Origin: Pelagimonas sp.
GTDB taxonomy: Bacteria; Pseudomonadota; Alphaproteobacteria; Rhodobacterales; Rhodobacteraceae
Length of the DNA stretch: 64,000 nt
NCBI GenBank assembly: GCA_025210265.1
Contig: JAOASD010000031.1
Span: 186,001-250,000 of the forward strand
Direction of reading: 5' to 3'
The notes beneath the pieces are model-generated. The model saw only the letters and a program-made list of their open reading frames with translations, made no database searches and was not told the origin of the DNA. Every line of letters starts with the position of its first letter. Position 1 is the first letter of the stretch. Below, piece by piece: positions 1 to 8,569 of this stretch. The position numbers and the translations under genes were made by a program.

Positions 1-15
1 GGCGCAACCTTAGCG

Positions 16-39
16 TTAACCAAGGTTAAGAGAACTTAA
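16..39. promoter_or_regulatory. Phased TTAA triplet upstream of the first gene
   Basis: Three TTAA tetramers lie at 16-19, 26-29 and 36-39, exactly 10 bp apart, about 50-70 bp before the first start codon. TTAA half-sites are the core of CtrA-type sites in alphaproteobacteria. The spacers here are 6 nt, not the usual 7, so this is either a variant site or another factor binding one face of the helix. Confidence 0.3.
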
Positions 40-85
40 CCGACCGAGAGAAACTCGGCAAAGACCCAGCGCGCAGGAGGCCGCC

Positions 86-349
86 ATGACCACTCTGACC
101 ACCGATCTGGAAACCCCTCGTATCAGCGAAGTCCCTGTGGCCACGCTGCTGCTGCATGGTGCGCTGCAATTTATGGGAGTGGCGCTGTGCGTTGCGGCCC
201 TTGGGATCTGGATCACGACGAGATCCGATGTGATGCCCGCCACGTCGCTGATCAAACTGGGCCTGTCCTGTTTCATGGGTATGGGCGGGCTGTCCTGCCT
301 GATGATGGCGCGCGGCTTTTGCCGCCCATCGCCGCAGGATCCAACCTGA
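86..349 (+). CDS. Small two-helix membrane protein, unknown function
   Basis: An 87-residue protein. A short polar N-terminus is followed by two hydrophobic stretches, roughly residues 20-45 and 55-75, separated by a short polar turn, so it is predicted to be an inner-membrane hairpin with a polar Cys/Arg/Pro tail. The ATG is preceded by a strong AGGAGG ribosome site at a good distance, which is the main reason to accept this short gene. It stands alone, about 170 bp before the YceI gene, with the phased TTAA elements upstream. I do not recognise a family; cysteines in the helices could suggest metal or redox contacts, but that is a guess. Confidence 0.55.
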   Translation: MTTLTTDLETPRISEVPVATLLLHGALQFMGVALCVAALGIWITTRSDVMPATSLIKLGLSCFMGMGGLSCLMMARGFCRPSPQDPT

Positions 350-521
350 ACAGGGCAGGGGCGGCCCTGACAGGCATCCCCGGCCCCAATCGTGCAAATT
401 TGAACCAGAACAATAAGTTCTGTTCAAATACACACAGAATTTGTGGGCGCGCGCGCTGTTGCGATGCGCGTCCAGGAACGGCATCATTCCCGCATATGTT
501 TTCTATGCACGGAATGACACG

Positions 522-1106
522 ATGAAACAGATGATCCTTGCGGCTGCGTTGGCGGCGACCACGTTCACCGCCCCGGCCATGGTTGCGGCAGACACGACCA
601 ATTACGCGCTGGATGCCAGCCACAGCCAGATCCTGTTCGGCTACAACCACCTGGGCTATTCGACCACCTGGAACATGTTCTCGGGGTTTGAGGGCACCAT
701 CGCCTGGGACAAAGACGCCCCTGAAAATTCCTCGGTCAGCGTGGAAATTCCGGTGATGAGCCTGTTCACCGGCTGGGAGGCCCGCTTCAACCACTTTATG
801 GCGGATGATTTCTTTGGTGCGGCTGAGGGCGACATGATCACCTTCACCTCCACCGGGATCGAAGTGACCGGCGACAATACCGCCAACATCACCGGCGATC
901 TGACCATCAATGGCATGACCAAATCCGTGGTGCTGGACGCGCGCCTGAACCAGGAAATGGAACACCCGATGGCGAAAAAACCCTGGGCTGGCTTTGATGC
1001 CACCACCACGTTGATGCGCTCGGATTTCGGCCTGGGCAACTTCGCGCCCTTCGTGTCCGACGAACTGGACGTGAAAATCTCGATCGAGGCCATGCAGGCC
1101 GAATAA
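522..1106 (+). CDS. YceI-family periplasmic lipid-binding-like protein
   Basis: A 194-residue protein. The first ~23 residues are a cleavable signal peptide ending in a VAA-type site, which fixes the start at the ATG and not at upstream in-frame codons. The mature part shows the YceI hallmarks: an opening segment YALDASHSQILFGYNHLG, a central TGDLTINGMTKSVVLDARL strand pair, and a C-terminal VSDELDVKISIEA segment. The fold is a lipocalin-like barrel; members of the family bind isoprenoid or polyprenyl lipids, and the E. coli gene is base- and osmotically induced. It faces a cytochrome b561 gene that itself ends in a YceI domain. E. coli also pairs yceI with the b561-like yceJ, so a shared role is likely. 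It ends in a strong terminator. Confidence 0.9.
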   Translation: MKQMILAAALAATTFTAPAMVAADTTNYALDASHSQILFGYNHLGYSTTWNMFSGFEGTIAWDKDAPENSSVSVEIPVMSLFTGWEARFNHFMADDFFGAAEGDMITFTSTGIEVTGDNTANITGDLTINGMTKSVVLDARLNQEMEHPMAKKPWAGFDATTTLMRSDFGLGNFAPFVSDELDVKISIEAMQAE

Positions 1107-1130
1107 GCCCGCCACCGATCCCAAGACCTG

Positions 1131-1164
1131 AACCGCGCGCCTCACCCGAAGCGCGCGGTTTTTC
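1131..1164 (+). terminator. Rho-independent terminator of the YceI gene
   Basis: Stem ACCGCGCGC / GCGCGCGGT around a 10-nt loop, followed by TTTTT, 25 bp after the YceI stop codon. Confidence 0.85.
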
Positions 1165-1477
1165 TGTTGTCGCAGCAGATGCGGGTTAAAAAATCAAACC
1201 CGCGCCGTCCCTGTCAAATCAGGGCGCAGCTCTGCGCTTCTCTGCTTCCAAAATACCCCAGTCACAGCCGCTCACCCAGCACCACAGACAGGCGTGGGCA
1301 CCATTCCCCAGTCTGCTTCCCCCTGTCTTCTTCTTGGTACAAATACTCCCTGCAACAGATCCGCACTCGCCCGGTCCGATCGGTTGCAAAACAGCGCCAC
1401 AAACAAAAGTGCGCGGGCTCGGCAGAGCCCGCGCGCGGATCGTCCCGGCGCAGCCGGGGCGAAACAGTCTCAGTAAA
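1165..1477. other. Intergenic region between convergent genes
   Basis: About 310 bp without a convincing gene: forward open frames here have no ribosome site and read as low-complexity Ser/Arg/Pro. It contains a small hairpin near 1228-1241 followed, on the reverse strand reading, by a GGGGTATTTTGGAAGCAGAG motif (about 1244-1263) resembling motifs near 18.97 kb and 56.91 kb. The left-pointing terminator of the next gene is annotated separately. Confidence 0.6.
1400..1434 (-). terminator. Terminator of the b561-YceI gene
   Basis: Perfect 10-bp stem GCGCGGGCTC / GAGCCCGCGC (1411-1420 with 1425-1434), loop of 4. Read on the reverse strand it is followed by ACTTTTGTTTG. It lies about 45 bp past the stop of the leftward gene; a second smaller hairpin, CCCGGC/GCCGGG-like, precedes it near 1445-1460. 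Confidence 0.7.
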
Positions 1478-2725
1478 TCAGGGCTGACGGGCGATCAGGT
1501 CAAACCCGACCTCGACCTCAAATCCCAGCTGCCCTTCATCGGTCATGCTATCCCCGATGCCAAAGCCACGACGGTCCAGAACAACCTTGCCTGACGCGGT
1601 GCCGACCCCTTCAGAAATCTCCAACGCAAAGGGCAGGGTCAGGGGCAGGGTGACCCCGCGCAGATCCAGCGTACCGCGCGCCTCAAACCCGTCTGCCACC
1701 GCAAAAATATCGCCGCTGAACCGCGCGCCAGGGTGGTTGGCCGCGTCAAAGTAATCCGCGCCAAGCGCCTGATCTGTCACCGTGCCCAGCGTCAGCGAGC
1801 CAATGGCAATGTCCACCGCCACATGGCCCATCACGCCCTCGCTTACCTCTGGGTCAAAGGCGATCTGCGCCTGCCAATCCGCGAAGGCACCACCAACCGC
1901 CTGACCAAACTGGCGGATGCTGAGAGTCAGAGTGCCCTCTTGTACTTGCCACAGCTCGGCCTGCGCGTCGGGGGCCACAGTCACCGCAACGGGTTCGACA
2001 GTCTCCACCGCAGGGGCAGCAGCACCCGCATCCGGCCCATGCCTGTTTTCCAGCGCAAAGGACAGACCGCCCGCAGCAACCCAGATCAACGCGGTCGCCA
2101 CCAGCGCCAGACGGCTGTCGGGATGCGGTGCCTCTGCCAGCGGCGTGACGGTTTTGCCCGGCACCATGCGCGCCAGCGTGTCGTCCTTGTCGATCACCGC
2201 ATGTTTCACCGCCCCTGCGATATGCAGCACCAGCGACCCGACCAGCAGTTTGACTGACAGTCCGTGCAGCGCGCCAAATGCCTCGGACACGGTCAGATCC
2301 ACCGGCACAAAGGGCAGCCCCTGCCCAAAAGGCCAGAGGATCGGCGCAAACCCGGCAGAGGCCGCGTGATGGATCCAGCCCGACAGCGGCACCAGCGCCA
2401 GCGCACCATACAACAGCCAATGTACCAGCTCGGCCAGAAAGGTCTCCAGCCGGCGTTCGGGATGCAGCGGCGCGGGCTTGTGCTGGCTCAGCATCCAGCC
2501 AATGCGGATCAGCGCCAGAAAGAACAGCGCCACGCCCAGGGTCTTGTGGATCTGGAACAACCAGGCCTTCTGCGCCAGCGCCTCGGCTGTGTCATAGGCC
2601 GCTTCATTGGCGATCTTGCCCAGCGGGATCATGGCAATGATGCCCAAGGCGGTGATCCAGTGCAGCGCCTTTGACAGGGCGCCATAGCGGTCATTTGTGT
2701 TTTGCCAGCTGCGGTGCTGTGGCAT
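1478..2725 (-). CDS. Cytochrome b561 fused to a YceI domain
   Basis: A 415-residue fusion. Residues ~10-190 form a four-helix cytochrome b561 domain with the expected histidines (ALHWITALG near the start, HKTLGVALFF, VHWLLYGALAL, LHGLSVKLLV and SLVLHIAGAVKH), which would coordinate two b-hemes in the inner membrane. A further hydrophobic segment (~205-222) leads into a periplasmic YceI domain (~245-415) with the family's characteristic strands, such as FSGDIFAVADGFEARGTLDL. In other bacteria these are separate neighbouring genes, so the fusion implies that the b561 electron carrier and the YceI lipid-binding barrel act on the same membrane substrate, perhaps a quinone or isoprenoid (inference). 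It is convergent with the free-standing YceI gene. Confidence 0.9.
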   Translation of the reverse strand: MPQHRSWQNTNDRYGALSKALHWITALGIIAMIPLGKIANEAAYDTAEALAQKAWLFQIHKTLGVALFFLALIRIGWMLSQHKPAPLHPERRLETFLAELVHWLLYGALALVPLSGWIHHAASAGFAPILWPFGQGLPFVPVDLTVSEAFGALHGLSVKLLVGSLVLHIAGAVKHAVIDKDDTLARMVPGKTVTPLAEAPHPDSRLALVATALIWVAAGGLSFALENRHGPDAGAAAPAVETVEPVAVTVAPDAQAELWQVQEGTLTLSIRQFGQAVGGAFADWQAQIAFDPEVSEGVMGHVAVDIAIGSLTLGTVTDQALGADYFDAANHPGARFSGDIFAVADGFEARGTLDLRGVTLPLTLPFALEISEGVGTASGKVVLDRRGFGIGDSMTDEGQLGFEVEVGFDLIARQP

Positions 2726-2928
2726 GGCGTGTCTCCTGAATGAAACGGCTGAAAAGCGGTGTCTTCAGTGCTACCTGCTTTGCTGCGGCACACAAGCTGT
2801 GTTTGTGCACATCCTCCGTGCATCCCGCCCGGATCGGCCCAGATGGATTGAAACTGCCCCGGCGCGCCTGTAATGGCTGAAGGAACAGCGCCCAGCGCAT
2901 CACGCAGAGTCAGACGAGGAGGCCGGAC

Positions 2929-3867
2929 ATGAGCCGCGCATTCATTTTCCCCGGACAGGGGGCACAGACCATTGGAATGGGCCGCGATCTGGCCGAAGCC
3001 TACCCGGCGGCCAAAGCCGTGTTTGACGAGGTGGACAGCGCGCTTGGAGAAAACCTGTCGGGGCTGATCTGGGACGGGGATATCGAAACCCTGACTCTGA
3101 CCGCCAATGCCCAGCCTGCGTTGATGGCGACCTCGCTGGCGGCCATGCGCGCGCTTGAGGCCGAAGGCATCAGCATCGACGCCGCCGCCTATGTGGCCGG
3201 ACACAGCCTGGGCGAATATTCTGCGCTGACCGCGGCGGGTGCTTTGAATGTGGGCGATGCGGCCCGTCTACTGCGCGCGCGCGGCGAAGCCATGCAGGCC
3301 GCCGTGCCCGTAGGGCAGGGGGCTATGGCCGCGATCCTGGGCCTGAACCTGGATCAAGTGCGTCAGGTGGCCGCCGATGCGGCGCAGGGCGGGGTCTGTC
3401 AGGCAGCCAATGACAATGACCCGGCGCAGGTCGTGATTTCGGGTGAAAAAGCCGCGGTGGAACGCGCCGTCGATCTGGCCAAAGAGGCGGGTGCCAAACG
3501 CGCTCTGCTGCTGCCGGTCAGCGCCCCGTTCCACTGCGCCCTGATGCAGCCCGCTGCCGAGGCCATGGCCCGCGCGCTGGCCGAGGTGGATATTGAAACG
3601 CCCAAAGTGCCTTTGGTCGCCAATGTGGTGGCCGAAGCAGTGAACGAGGTCGGTACCATCCGGTCGCTGCTGGTCGATCAGGTCTGTGGGTCGGTCCGCT
3701 GGCGGGAATCGGTGGAGTTCATGGTCGCGCGCGGCGTTGAGGAGTTCTGGGAAATCGGCGCGGGCAAGGCCCTGTCCGGTATGGTGCGCCGGATCCACAA
3801 ACCGGCGGTGGTCAAGAATATCGGAACATCGGCTGATCTGGCGAAAATTCTGGACGCCCAGGCGTGA
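2929..3867 (+). CDS. fabD: Malonyl-CoA:ACP transacylase FabD
   Basis: A 312-residue protein, normal length for FabD. It transfers malonyl groups from CoA to acyl carrier protein for type II fatty acid synthesis in the cytoplasm. It opens with FIFPGQGAQTIGMG, has the nucleophile elbow GHSLGEYSAL with catalytic Ser93, and the catalytic His202 in APFHCALM. The start follows a GGAGG ribosome site. The next gene begins 4 nt before this stop codon, so the two are translationally coupled; fabG and acpP follow, making a fatty-acid synthesis block. Its substrate partner ACP is encoded 1.6 kb downstream. Confidence 0.97.
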   Translation: MSRAFIFPGQGAQTIGMGRDLAEAYPAAKAVFDEVDSALGENLSGLIWDGDIETLTLTANAQPALMATSLAAMRALEAEGISIDAAAYVAGHSLGEYSALTAAGALNVGDAARLLRARGEAMQAAVPVGQGAMAAILGLNLDQVRQVAADAAQGGVCQAANDNDPAQVVISGEKAAVERAVDLAKEAGAKRALLLPVSAPFHCALMQPAAEAMARALAEVDIETPKVPLVANVVAEAVNEVGTIRSLLVDQVCGSVRWRESVEFMVARGVEEFWEIGAGKALSGMVRRIHKPAVVKNIGTSADLAKILDAQA

Positions 3868-4499
3868 GCTTTCGCTTTCACAAGGCCTTGGGCACAGCGC
3901 CGGCAGCGACAGGGAACGCGCTGCTGGCGGGGCTCTGCTTTGTGGGGCTGTCCGGCTGTAATGCGCTGGAATCGGCCTATCTGAACTGGATCGAGACCAC
4001 CGAATTCACGGTGGATGGCTCTGACCTGTTGGTCGAGGGCGTGATCAACAGCCGCAGCCTGAACAGTTTCAACGCGGTCATTGCCGACGCGCCGCAGGTG
4101 CAGCGGTTGGTGTTGCTTGAGGTGCCGGGCTCGGTGGATGATGACACCAATCTGGCGCTGGGGCACCGGGTGCGCGATCTGGGGCTGGACACGCATCTGA
4201 CCGCAGACAGCGAGGTCCATTCCGGCGGCACCGATCTGTTCCTGTCCGGCGTGCGCCGCAGCATGGAAGACGGCGCAATCATGGGTGTGCACAGCTGGGG
4301 CGAGGGCGATCTCTCTGCCACGGATTTTCCCGAGGACGATCCGATCCACAGCGTGTACGTTGACTATATGGAGCGTATGCTCGGGGACGGGGAATTTTAC
4401 TGGTTCACCATCGAGGCCGCTCCGGTCGAGGACACACACGCGCTGACCCGCGCGGAAATTCAGAGGTTCGGCATCCTGACCGAACCGGTGATACAATAA
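3864..4499 (+). CDS. ClpP/crotonase-like lipoprotein in the fab operon
   Basis: A 211-residue protein beginning with GTG that overlaps the fabD stop by 4 nt. A hydrophobic leader ends in a lipobox LSGC with lipidated Cys32, so it should be anchored in the envelope facing the periplasm. The rest resembles the ClpP/crotonase-fold periplasmic proteins (COG3904-like): a strand ending VPGSVDD where ClpP has its SPGG turn, then SGGTDLFLSGVRRS where the nucleophile Ser would lie, and GAIMGVHSWGEGD with a candidate catalytic His. If active it would be a serine peptidase or hydrolase; that is inference from the motif layout. Its placement between fabD and fabG (18 bp gap to fabG) is unexpected for an exported protein. 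Confidence 0.65.
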   Translation: MSFRFHKALGTAPAATGNALLAGLCFVGLSGCNALESAYLNWIETTEFTVDGSDLLVEGVINSRSLNSFNAVIADAPQVQRLVLLEVPGSVDDDTNLALGHRVRDLGLDTHLTADSEVHSGGTDLFLSGVRRSMEDGAIMGVHSWGEGDLSATDFPEDDPIHSVYVDYMERMLGDGEFYWFTIEAAPVEDTHALTRAEIQRFGILTEPVIQ

Positions 4500-4517
4500 A
4501 CGAAGGGACAGGACGAA

Positions 4518-5255
<738 letters not shown>

Positions 5256-5319
5256 GCCCTGATGCGCCAGAGGTGCAGGCCGGTCTGCGGCCCGCCCGCG
5301 CATCCGGCGCACAAAGCAT

Positions 5320-5347
5320 TTGCCTACGCCTCTGCCTGTGCTATAGG
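5320..5347 (+). promoter_or_regulatory. Candidate sigma-70 promoter of acpP
   Basis: TTGCCT at 5320-5325 and TATAGG at 5342-5347, 16-bp spacer, in the 256-bp gap before acpP. It would give a leader of roughly 155 nt. A separate promoter is expected because ACP is needed far in excess of the Fab enzymes. Pattern-based only. Confidence 0.35.
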
Positions 5348-5511
5348 CCCCGGCAGATCGTGGTCACGGGCGCTTGCCGCTTCATCGGCCCGCGCACCGG
5401 GAGACCCCCGGAAATCACCGCCCGCAAGGGCAAAACTCGCCATCCCGGATGTGGTTGCAGCCGGGCCATGTGCAAACTGGGCCGCAGGGTCCGAAATTGT
5501 GAGGAAGAGAC

Positions 5512-5745
5512 ATGAGCGACATCGCAGATCGCGTGAAGAAGATTGTGGTCGAGCACCTGAGCGTTGAAGAAGACAAGGTCACCGAGACCGCTTCCTTCAT
5601 CGACGACCTGGGCGCAGACAGCCTCGACACTGTCGAGCTGGTCATGGCATTCGAAGAAGAGTTCGGCATCGAGATCCCGGACGACGCTGCCGAAACCATC
5701 CAGACCTTCGGTGACGCGGTCAAGTTCATCTCGGAAGCTTCCTAA
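5512..5745 (+). CDS. acpP: Acyl carrier protein
   Basis: A 77-residue acidic four-helix protein. Ser37 in [19 protein letters not shown] is the site of 4'-phosphopantetheine attachment; the flanking acidic helix II is the docking face for FabD, FabG and the other synthase enzymes. The start is backed by a GAGGAAGAGAC ribosome site. It follows fabG after a 256-bp gap with its own candidate promoter and ends in a strong terminator, so it is probably transcribed as an abundant short mRNA. The usual neighbour fabF is not downstream; a MATE exporter follows. Confidence 0.98.
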   Translation: MSDIADRVKKIVVEHLSVEEDKVTETASFIDDLGADSLDTVELVMAFEEEFGIEIPDDAAETIQTFGDAVKFISEAS

Positions 5746-5815
5746 GCCTGAGATCGGACAGCCGGTGCGCGATGCGCCGGGACTGAGCCGAAAGACATCT
5801 GTCGTAAGACAAAGA

Positions 5816-5847
5816 AGACGGTGCCCGCGCGGTGCCGTCTTTTTTTG
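5816..5847 (+). terminator. Rho-independent terminator of acpP
   Basis: A 10-bp stem (AGACGGTGCC pairing with GGTGCCGTCT, two G-U pairs), 5-nt loop, then seven T's, about 70 bp after acpP. Confidence 0.9.
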
Positions 5848-5996
5848 TGCTGTGGTCCGGGCGGCAGGATGTGTGGTGTAAGGATATGTGCGCCTGTCGC
5901 GGGGCCCTGTGCGCCAGCGGCGGCAATCCATGCTTGTTCGGTGCGCGGTTGCGGATAGTCTGGGGGAAACCCCGACAGGCCCGACAGGAGAGCGGC

Positions 5997-7394
5997 ATGG
6001 AACAGGCGAAATTTATGACCGGCAGCCCGCTGCGCCATGTGACAGTGATGACGCTGACCGCGTCTTTTGGGCTGATGGCGATCTTTCTGGTCGATCTGGT
6101 CGACATGATCTTTATCTCCATGCTGGGGCGGGATGAATTGGCCGCGGCGGTGGGCTATGCCGGGGCGATCCTGTTTTTCACCACCTCCTTTAATATTGGC
6201 GTGGCGATTGCCGCAGGTGCGCTGGTGGCGCGGGCGCTGGGGGCCGGGGAGGAAGACGAGGCGCGGCACAAGGCGACCAATGCGCTGGTGGCCGGGGGCA
6301 TCTTTGCCTGCCTGTTTGCTGCGGTTGTCTGGTTTAATCTGGACCCGCTGGTGCGGCTGGTCGGGGCCAGCGGCAACACAGCGGATCTGGCGGTCAGCTA
6401 TCTGGCGATTATCGTGCCAACCCTGCCTTTGCTGCTGATCGGCATGGCGGGGGGCGCGGTGCTGCGCGCTCATGGCGATGCACGCCGGGCGATGAATGCG
6501 ACGCTGATTGGCGGGCTGGTCAATGCGGTGCTGGATCCGATCCTGATCTTTGGTCTGAATCTGGACCTGACCGGGGCGGCGTTGGCCTCGGCTGCATCTC
6601 GGGGTGCCATCGCGATCGTGACCTTGCTGCCGCTGATCCGGGTCCACGCGGCGTTGGCGCGGCCCCGCGTGACGGCGTTTTCCGCCGATCTGCCTGCGGT
6701 GGCGGCGCTGTCCTTTCCGGCTATTCTGACCCAGCTGGCGACGCCTGTGGGGCAGGGCTATGTCACCCGCGCCATGGCCGAATTTGGCGAAGACGCGGTG
6801 GCGGGCATGGCCGTGGTGGCGCGCCTGACACCGGTGGCCTTTGGCGCGATCTTTGCGCTGTCGGGCGCGGTTGGGCCGATCATCGGGCAGAATTACGGGG
6901 CTGGGCGCTATGACCGGGTGCGGCTGACCCTGCGGGATTCGCTGATTTTTATCGCCATCGCCGTGCTGGTCATGACCTCTGTGCTGTTTTTGCTGCGTCA
7001 CCAGATCATCGCCCTGTTCGAGGCCACAGGCATCGCCGCAGACCTGATCCTGCTGTTCTGCGGCCCGCTGGCGCTGTTCTTTTTCTTCAATGGGATGCTG
7101 TTTGTCGGCAATGCCGGGTTCAACAATCTGGGCAAGCCGTTTTATTCCACCTGGCTGAACTGGGGGCGGCACACGCTGGGCACGATCCCCTTTGTCATGC
7201 TGGGGGCAACGCTGTATGGCGCGCCCGGCGCGCTGATTGGCCAGGCGCTGGGGGGCGTGGTGTTTGGCCTTCTGGCGATGGGGCTGGCCATGCGGGTTCT
7301 GCAGGCCGAAGAACGCTGTCAGGGCCGGCCCAAACGCGCGACCCTGTTTCAGCGCCAGGCCCGGCAGATTGCCCTGCATTTTGCACGACGCTGA
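5997..7394 (+). CDS. MATE-family efflux transporter
   Basis: A 465-residue integral membrane protein of about 12 helices arranged as two similar halves, the normal size for multidrug and toxic compound extrusion proteins, which export cationic or organic compounds using Na+ or H+ gradients. Family-typical stretches include VDLVDMIFISMLGRDELAAAVGYAG in the first helices, ARALGAGEEDEA after helix 3, and GPIIGQNYGAGRYDRV at the start of the second half. The ATG is chosen for the CAGGAGAG ribosome site; upstream in-frame codons would add a Cys-rich, non-conserved leader. It stands alone after the acpP terminator. The substrate cannot be told from sequence. Confidence 0.93.
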   Translation: MEQAKFMTGSPLRHVTVMTLTASFGLMAIFLVDLVDMIFISMLGRDELAAAVGYAGAILFFTTSFNIGVAIAAGALVARALGAGEEDEARHKATNALVAGGIFACLFAAVVWFNLDPLVRLVGASGNTADLAVSYLAIIVPTLPLLLIGMAGGAVLRAHGDARRAMNATLIGGLVNAVLDPILIFGLNLDLTGAALASAASRGAIAIVTLLPLIRVHAALARPRVTAFSADLPAVAALSFPAILTQLATPVGQGYVTRAMAEFGEDAVAGMAVVARLTPVAFGAIFALSGAVGPIIGQNYGAGRYDRVRLTLRDSLIFIAIAVLVMTSVLFLLRHQIIALFEATGIAADLILLFCGPLALFFFFNGMLFVGNAGFNNLGKPFYSTWLNWGRHTLGTIPFVMLGATLYGAPGALIGQALGGVVFGLLAMGLAMRVLQAEERCQGRPKRATLFQRQARQIALHFARR

Positions 7395-7503
7395 TTGGCG
7401 TCACACCCTGCCGCAAATGGATCTTGCAGATCGGGTAGGGTTTTTTCCGCAACGGGAAATTCTCTGCTAGACTTGTCCACAGCAATTGCAGGGAGGAGCA
7501 AAC

Positions 7504-8247
7504 ATGCAAATTATTCCTATCATCGAATTGCTGGAGGGACGCTGTGTCTCGCTGGTCAAGGGCAACCTGGATGACCCGATGCTGTGGCATGTGGATCCGG
7601 TTGAAACCGCCAGAGGCTTTGCCGCCGCAGGGGCCAGCGGCATGGGGGTGACCGATTTCGATGCGATCAAAGGCGGGCAGGGCAATGATGACCTGATCGC
7701 CGAAATCATCCTGAAGGCCGGGATCCCGGTGCAGGTCGGCGGTGGCATTCGCACAACCGAGCGCGCCGAACACTGGATCGCACAGGGCGCCGCGCAGGTC
7801 GTGATTGGCACGCTGGCCACCCAAATGCCCGAAGAGGTCAAGGCGCTGGCCATGCGCCACCCGGATCAGATCGTTCTGGCGCTGGACATCTGGCAGGGCA
7901 AGCTGATGACCCATGGCTGGGGCACGGAAAGCGCGCTGGACCCGGTTCTGTTCCTGGAATCCTTTGCCGATGTGCCGCTGTCCGGCGTGATCGTCACCGA
8001 TATCGACAGCGACGCGAATGAGGTGGACAAACAGCTGGGCGTGATTTCAACCCTGGGTGCAGCCACCCGGCACCGCGTGATTGGCAGCGGCATGGTGGAC
8101 AAGCTCGATGACATCGCCTCGTTGAAATATGTCAGCGACATTTCCGCAGCGATCATTGGCCGCGCCCTGATGCGCAAGGCCTTTTCGCTCGAAGACGCCC
8201 TCAGCGTGGCCCAGCCCGAACCGGAACCGGTGGCGCATCTGGGCTGA
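7504..8247 (+). CDS. HisA/HisF-related TIM-barrel protein, divergent HisA paralogue
   Basis: A 247-residue (beta/alpha)8 protein close to HisA in length and motif order: VQVGGGIRT (~76-84), VVIGTLATQ (~99-107) and the C-terminal IIGRALM. True HisA isomerises ProFAR in histidine synthesis using two aspartates, near residues 8 and 127. Here the second is kept (ALDIWQGK, Asp128), but the first is a glutamate (IPIIELLEG, Glu8), and the usual TDIxxDG loop reads TDIDSDANEVD. No other his gene is nearby, whereas Rhodobacterales normally keep hisH-hisA-hisF together. It is therefore probably a paralogue with altered substrate rather than the pathway enzyme (inference). A GGGAGGAG ribosome site supports the start. 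Confidence 0.75.
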   Translation: MQIIPIIELLEGRCVSLVKGNLDDPMLWHVDPVETARGFAAAGASGMGVTDFDAIKGGQGNDDLIAEIILKAGIPVQVGGGIRTTERAEHWIAQGAAQVVIGTLATQMPEEVKALAMRHPDQIVLALDIWQGKLMTHGWGTESALDPVLFLESFADVPLSGVIVTDIDSDANEVDKQLGVISTLGAATRHRVIGSGMVDKLDDIASLKYVSDISAAIIGRALMRKAFSLEDALSVAQPEPEPVAHLG

Positions 8248-8262
8248 ATGATATGATAGATA

Positions 8263-8285
8263 GGCAGCGCCTGAGGGGCGCTGCC
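8263..8285. terminator. Hairpin after the HisA-like gene
   Basis: Perfect 9-bp stem GGCAGCGCC / GGCGCTGCC with a 5-nt loop, 15 bp past the stop. It has no T-run, so it is either a weak terminator or an mRNA 3' end stabiliser. Confidence 0.5.
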
Positions 8286-8410
8286 TGTATCGGCCTGTTG
8301 AAAGAGGCAACTTGTTCCGCATTGGAATAGGTAAGGGGTTTGATGGGAATCTCTTTGAATGTGCTATTTGCTTTGGCCTGTTTGAAACACTTGCTCTCTC
8401 AGAAATGAAA

Positions 8411-8560
8411 CAGGCCCCGAAGGGGGCCTGAAATAGGGCATTGCCCGTGATTTGATGTGCCGGGGCTGTGCCGGTGATCTTCTGGTGCTTAGCCTGGGCT
8501 CCGCCCGTGATCACCTTGATTTGTCCCCCGGACAAATCATCGGGTGCCCGAGGGCACCCG
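8411..8560. repeat. Series of perfect hairpins between convergent genes
   Basis: The 322-bp gap 8248-8569 holds no credible gene. Besides the hairpin at 8263, it carries three further perfect inverted repeats: CAGGCCCC/GGGGCCTG (8411-8430), GATTTGTCC/GGACAAATC (8518-8538) and CGGGTGCCC/GGGCACCCG (8541-8560). The last two sit directly after the stop of the leftward iron-binding protein gene and probably end or protect its mRNA. Confidence 0.6.
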
Positions 8561-8569
8561 AAACGGTGA

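Noticed and set aside
1167..1487. Rightward 106-codon frame
   Set aside because: No ribosome site, low-complexity product, and it contains the terminator of the leftward gene.
5742..7379. Long leftward 545-codon frame rich in Gln/Arg/His
   Set aside because: Antisense shadow of the MATE transporter gene; composition is typical of reverse-strand reading of GC-rich DNA, and it has no family signature.
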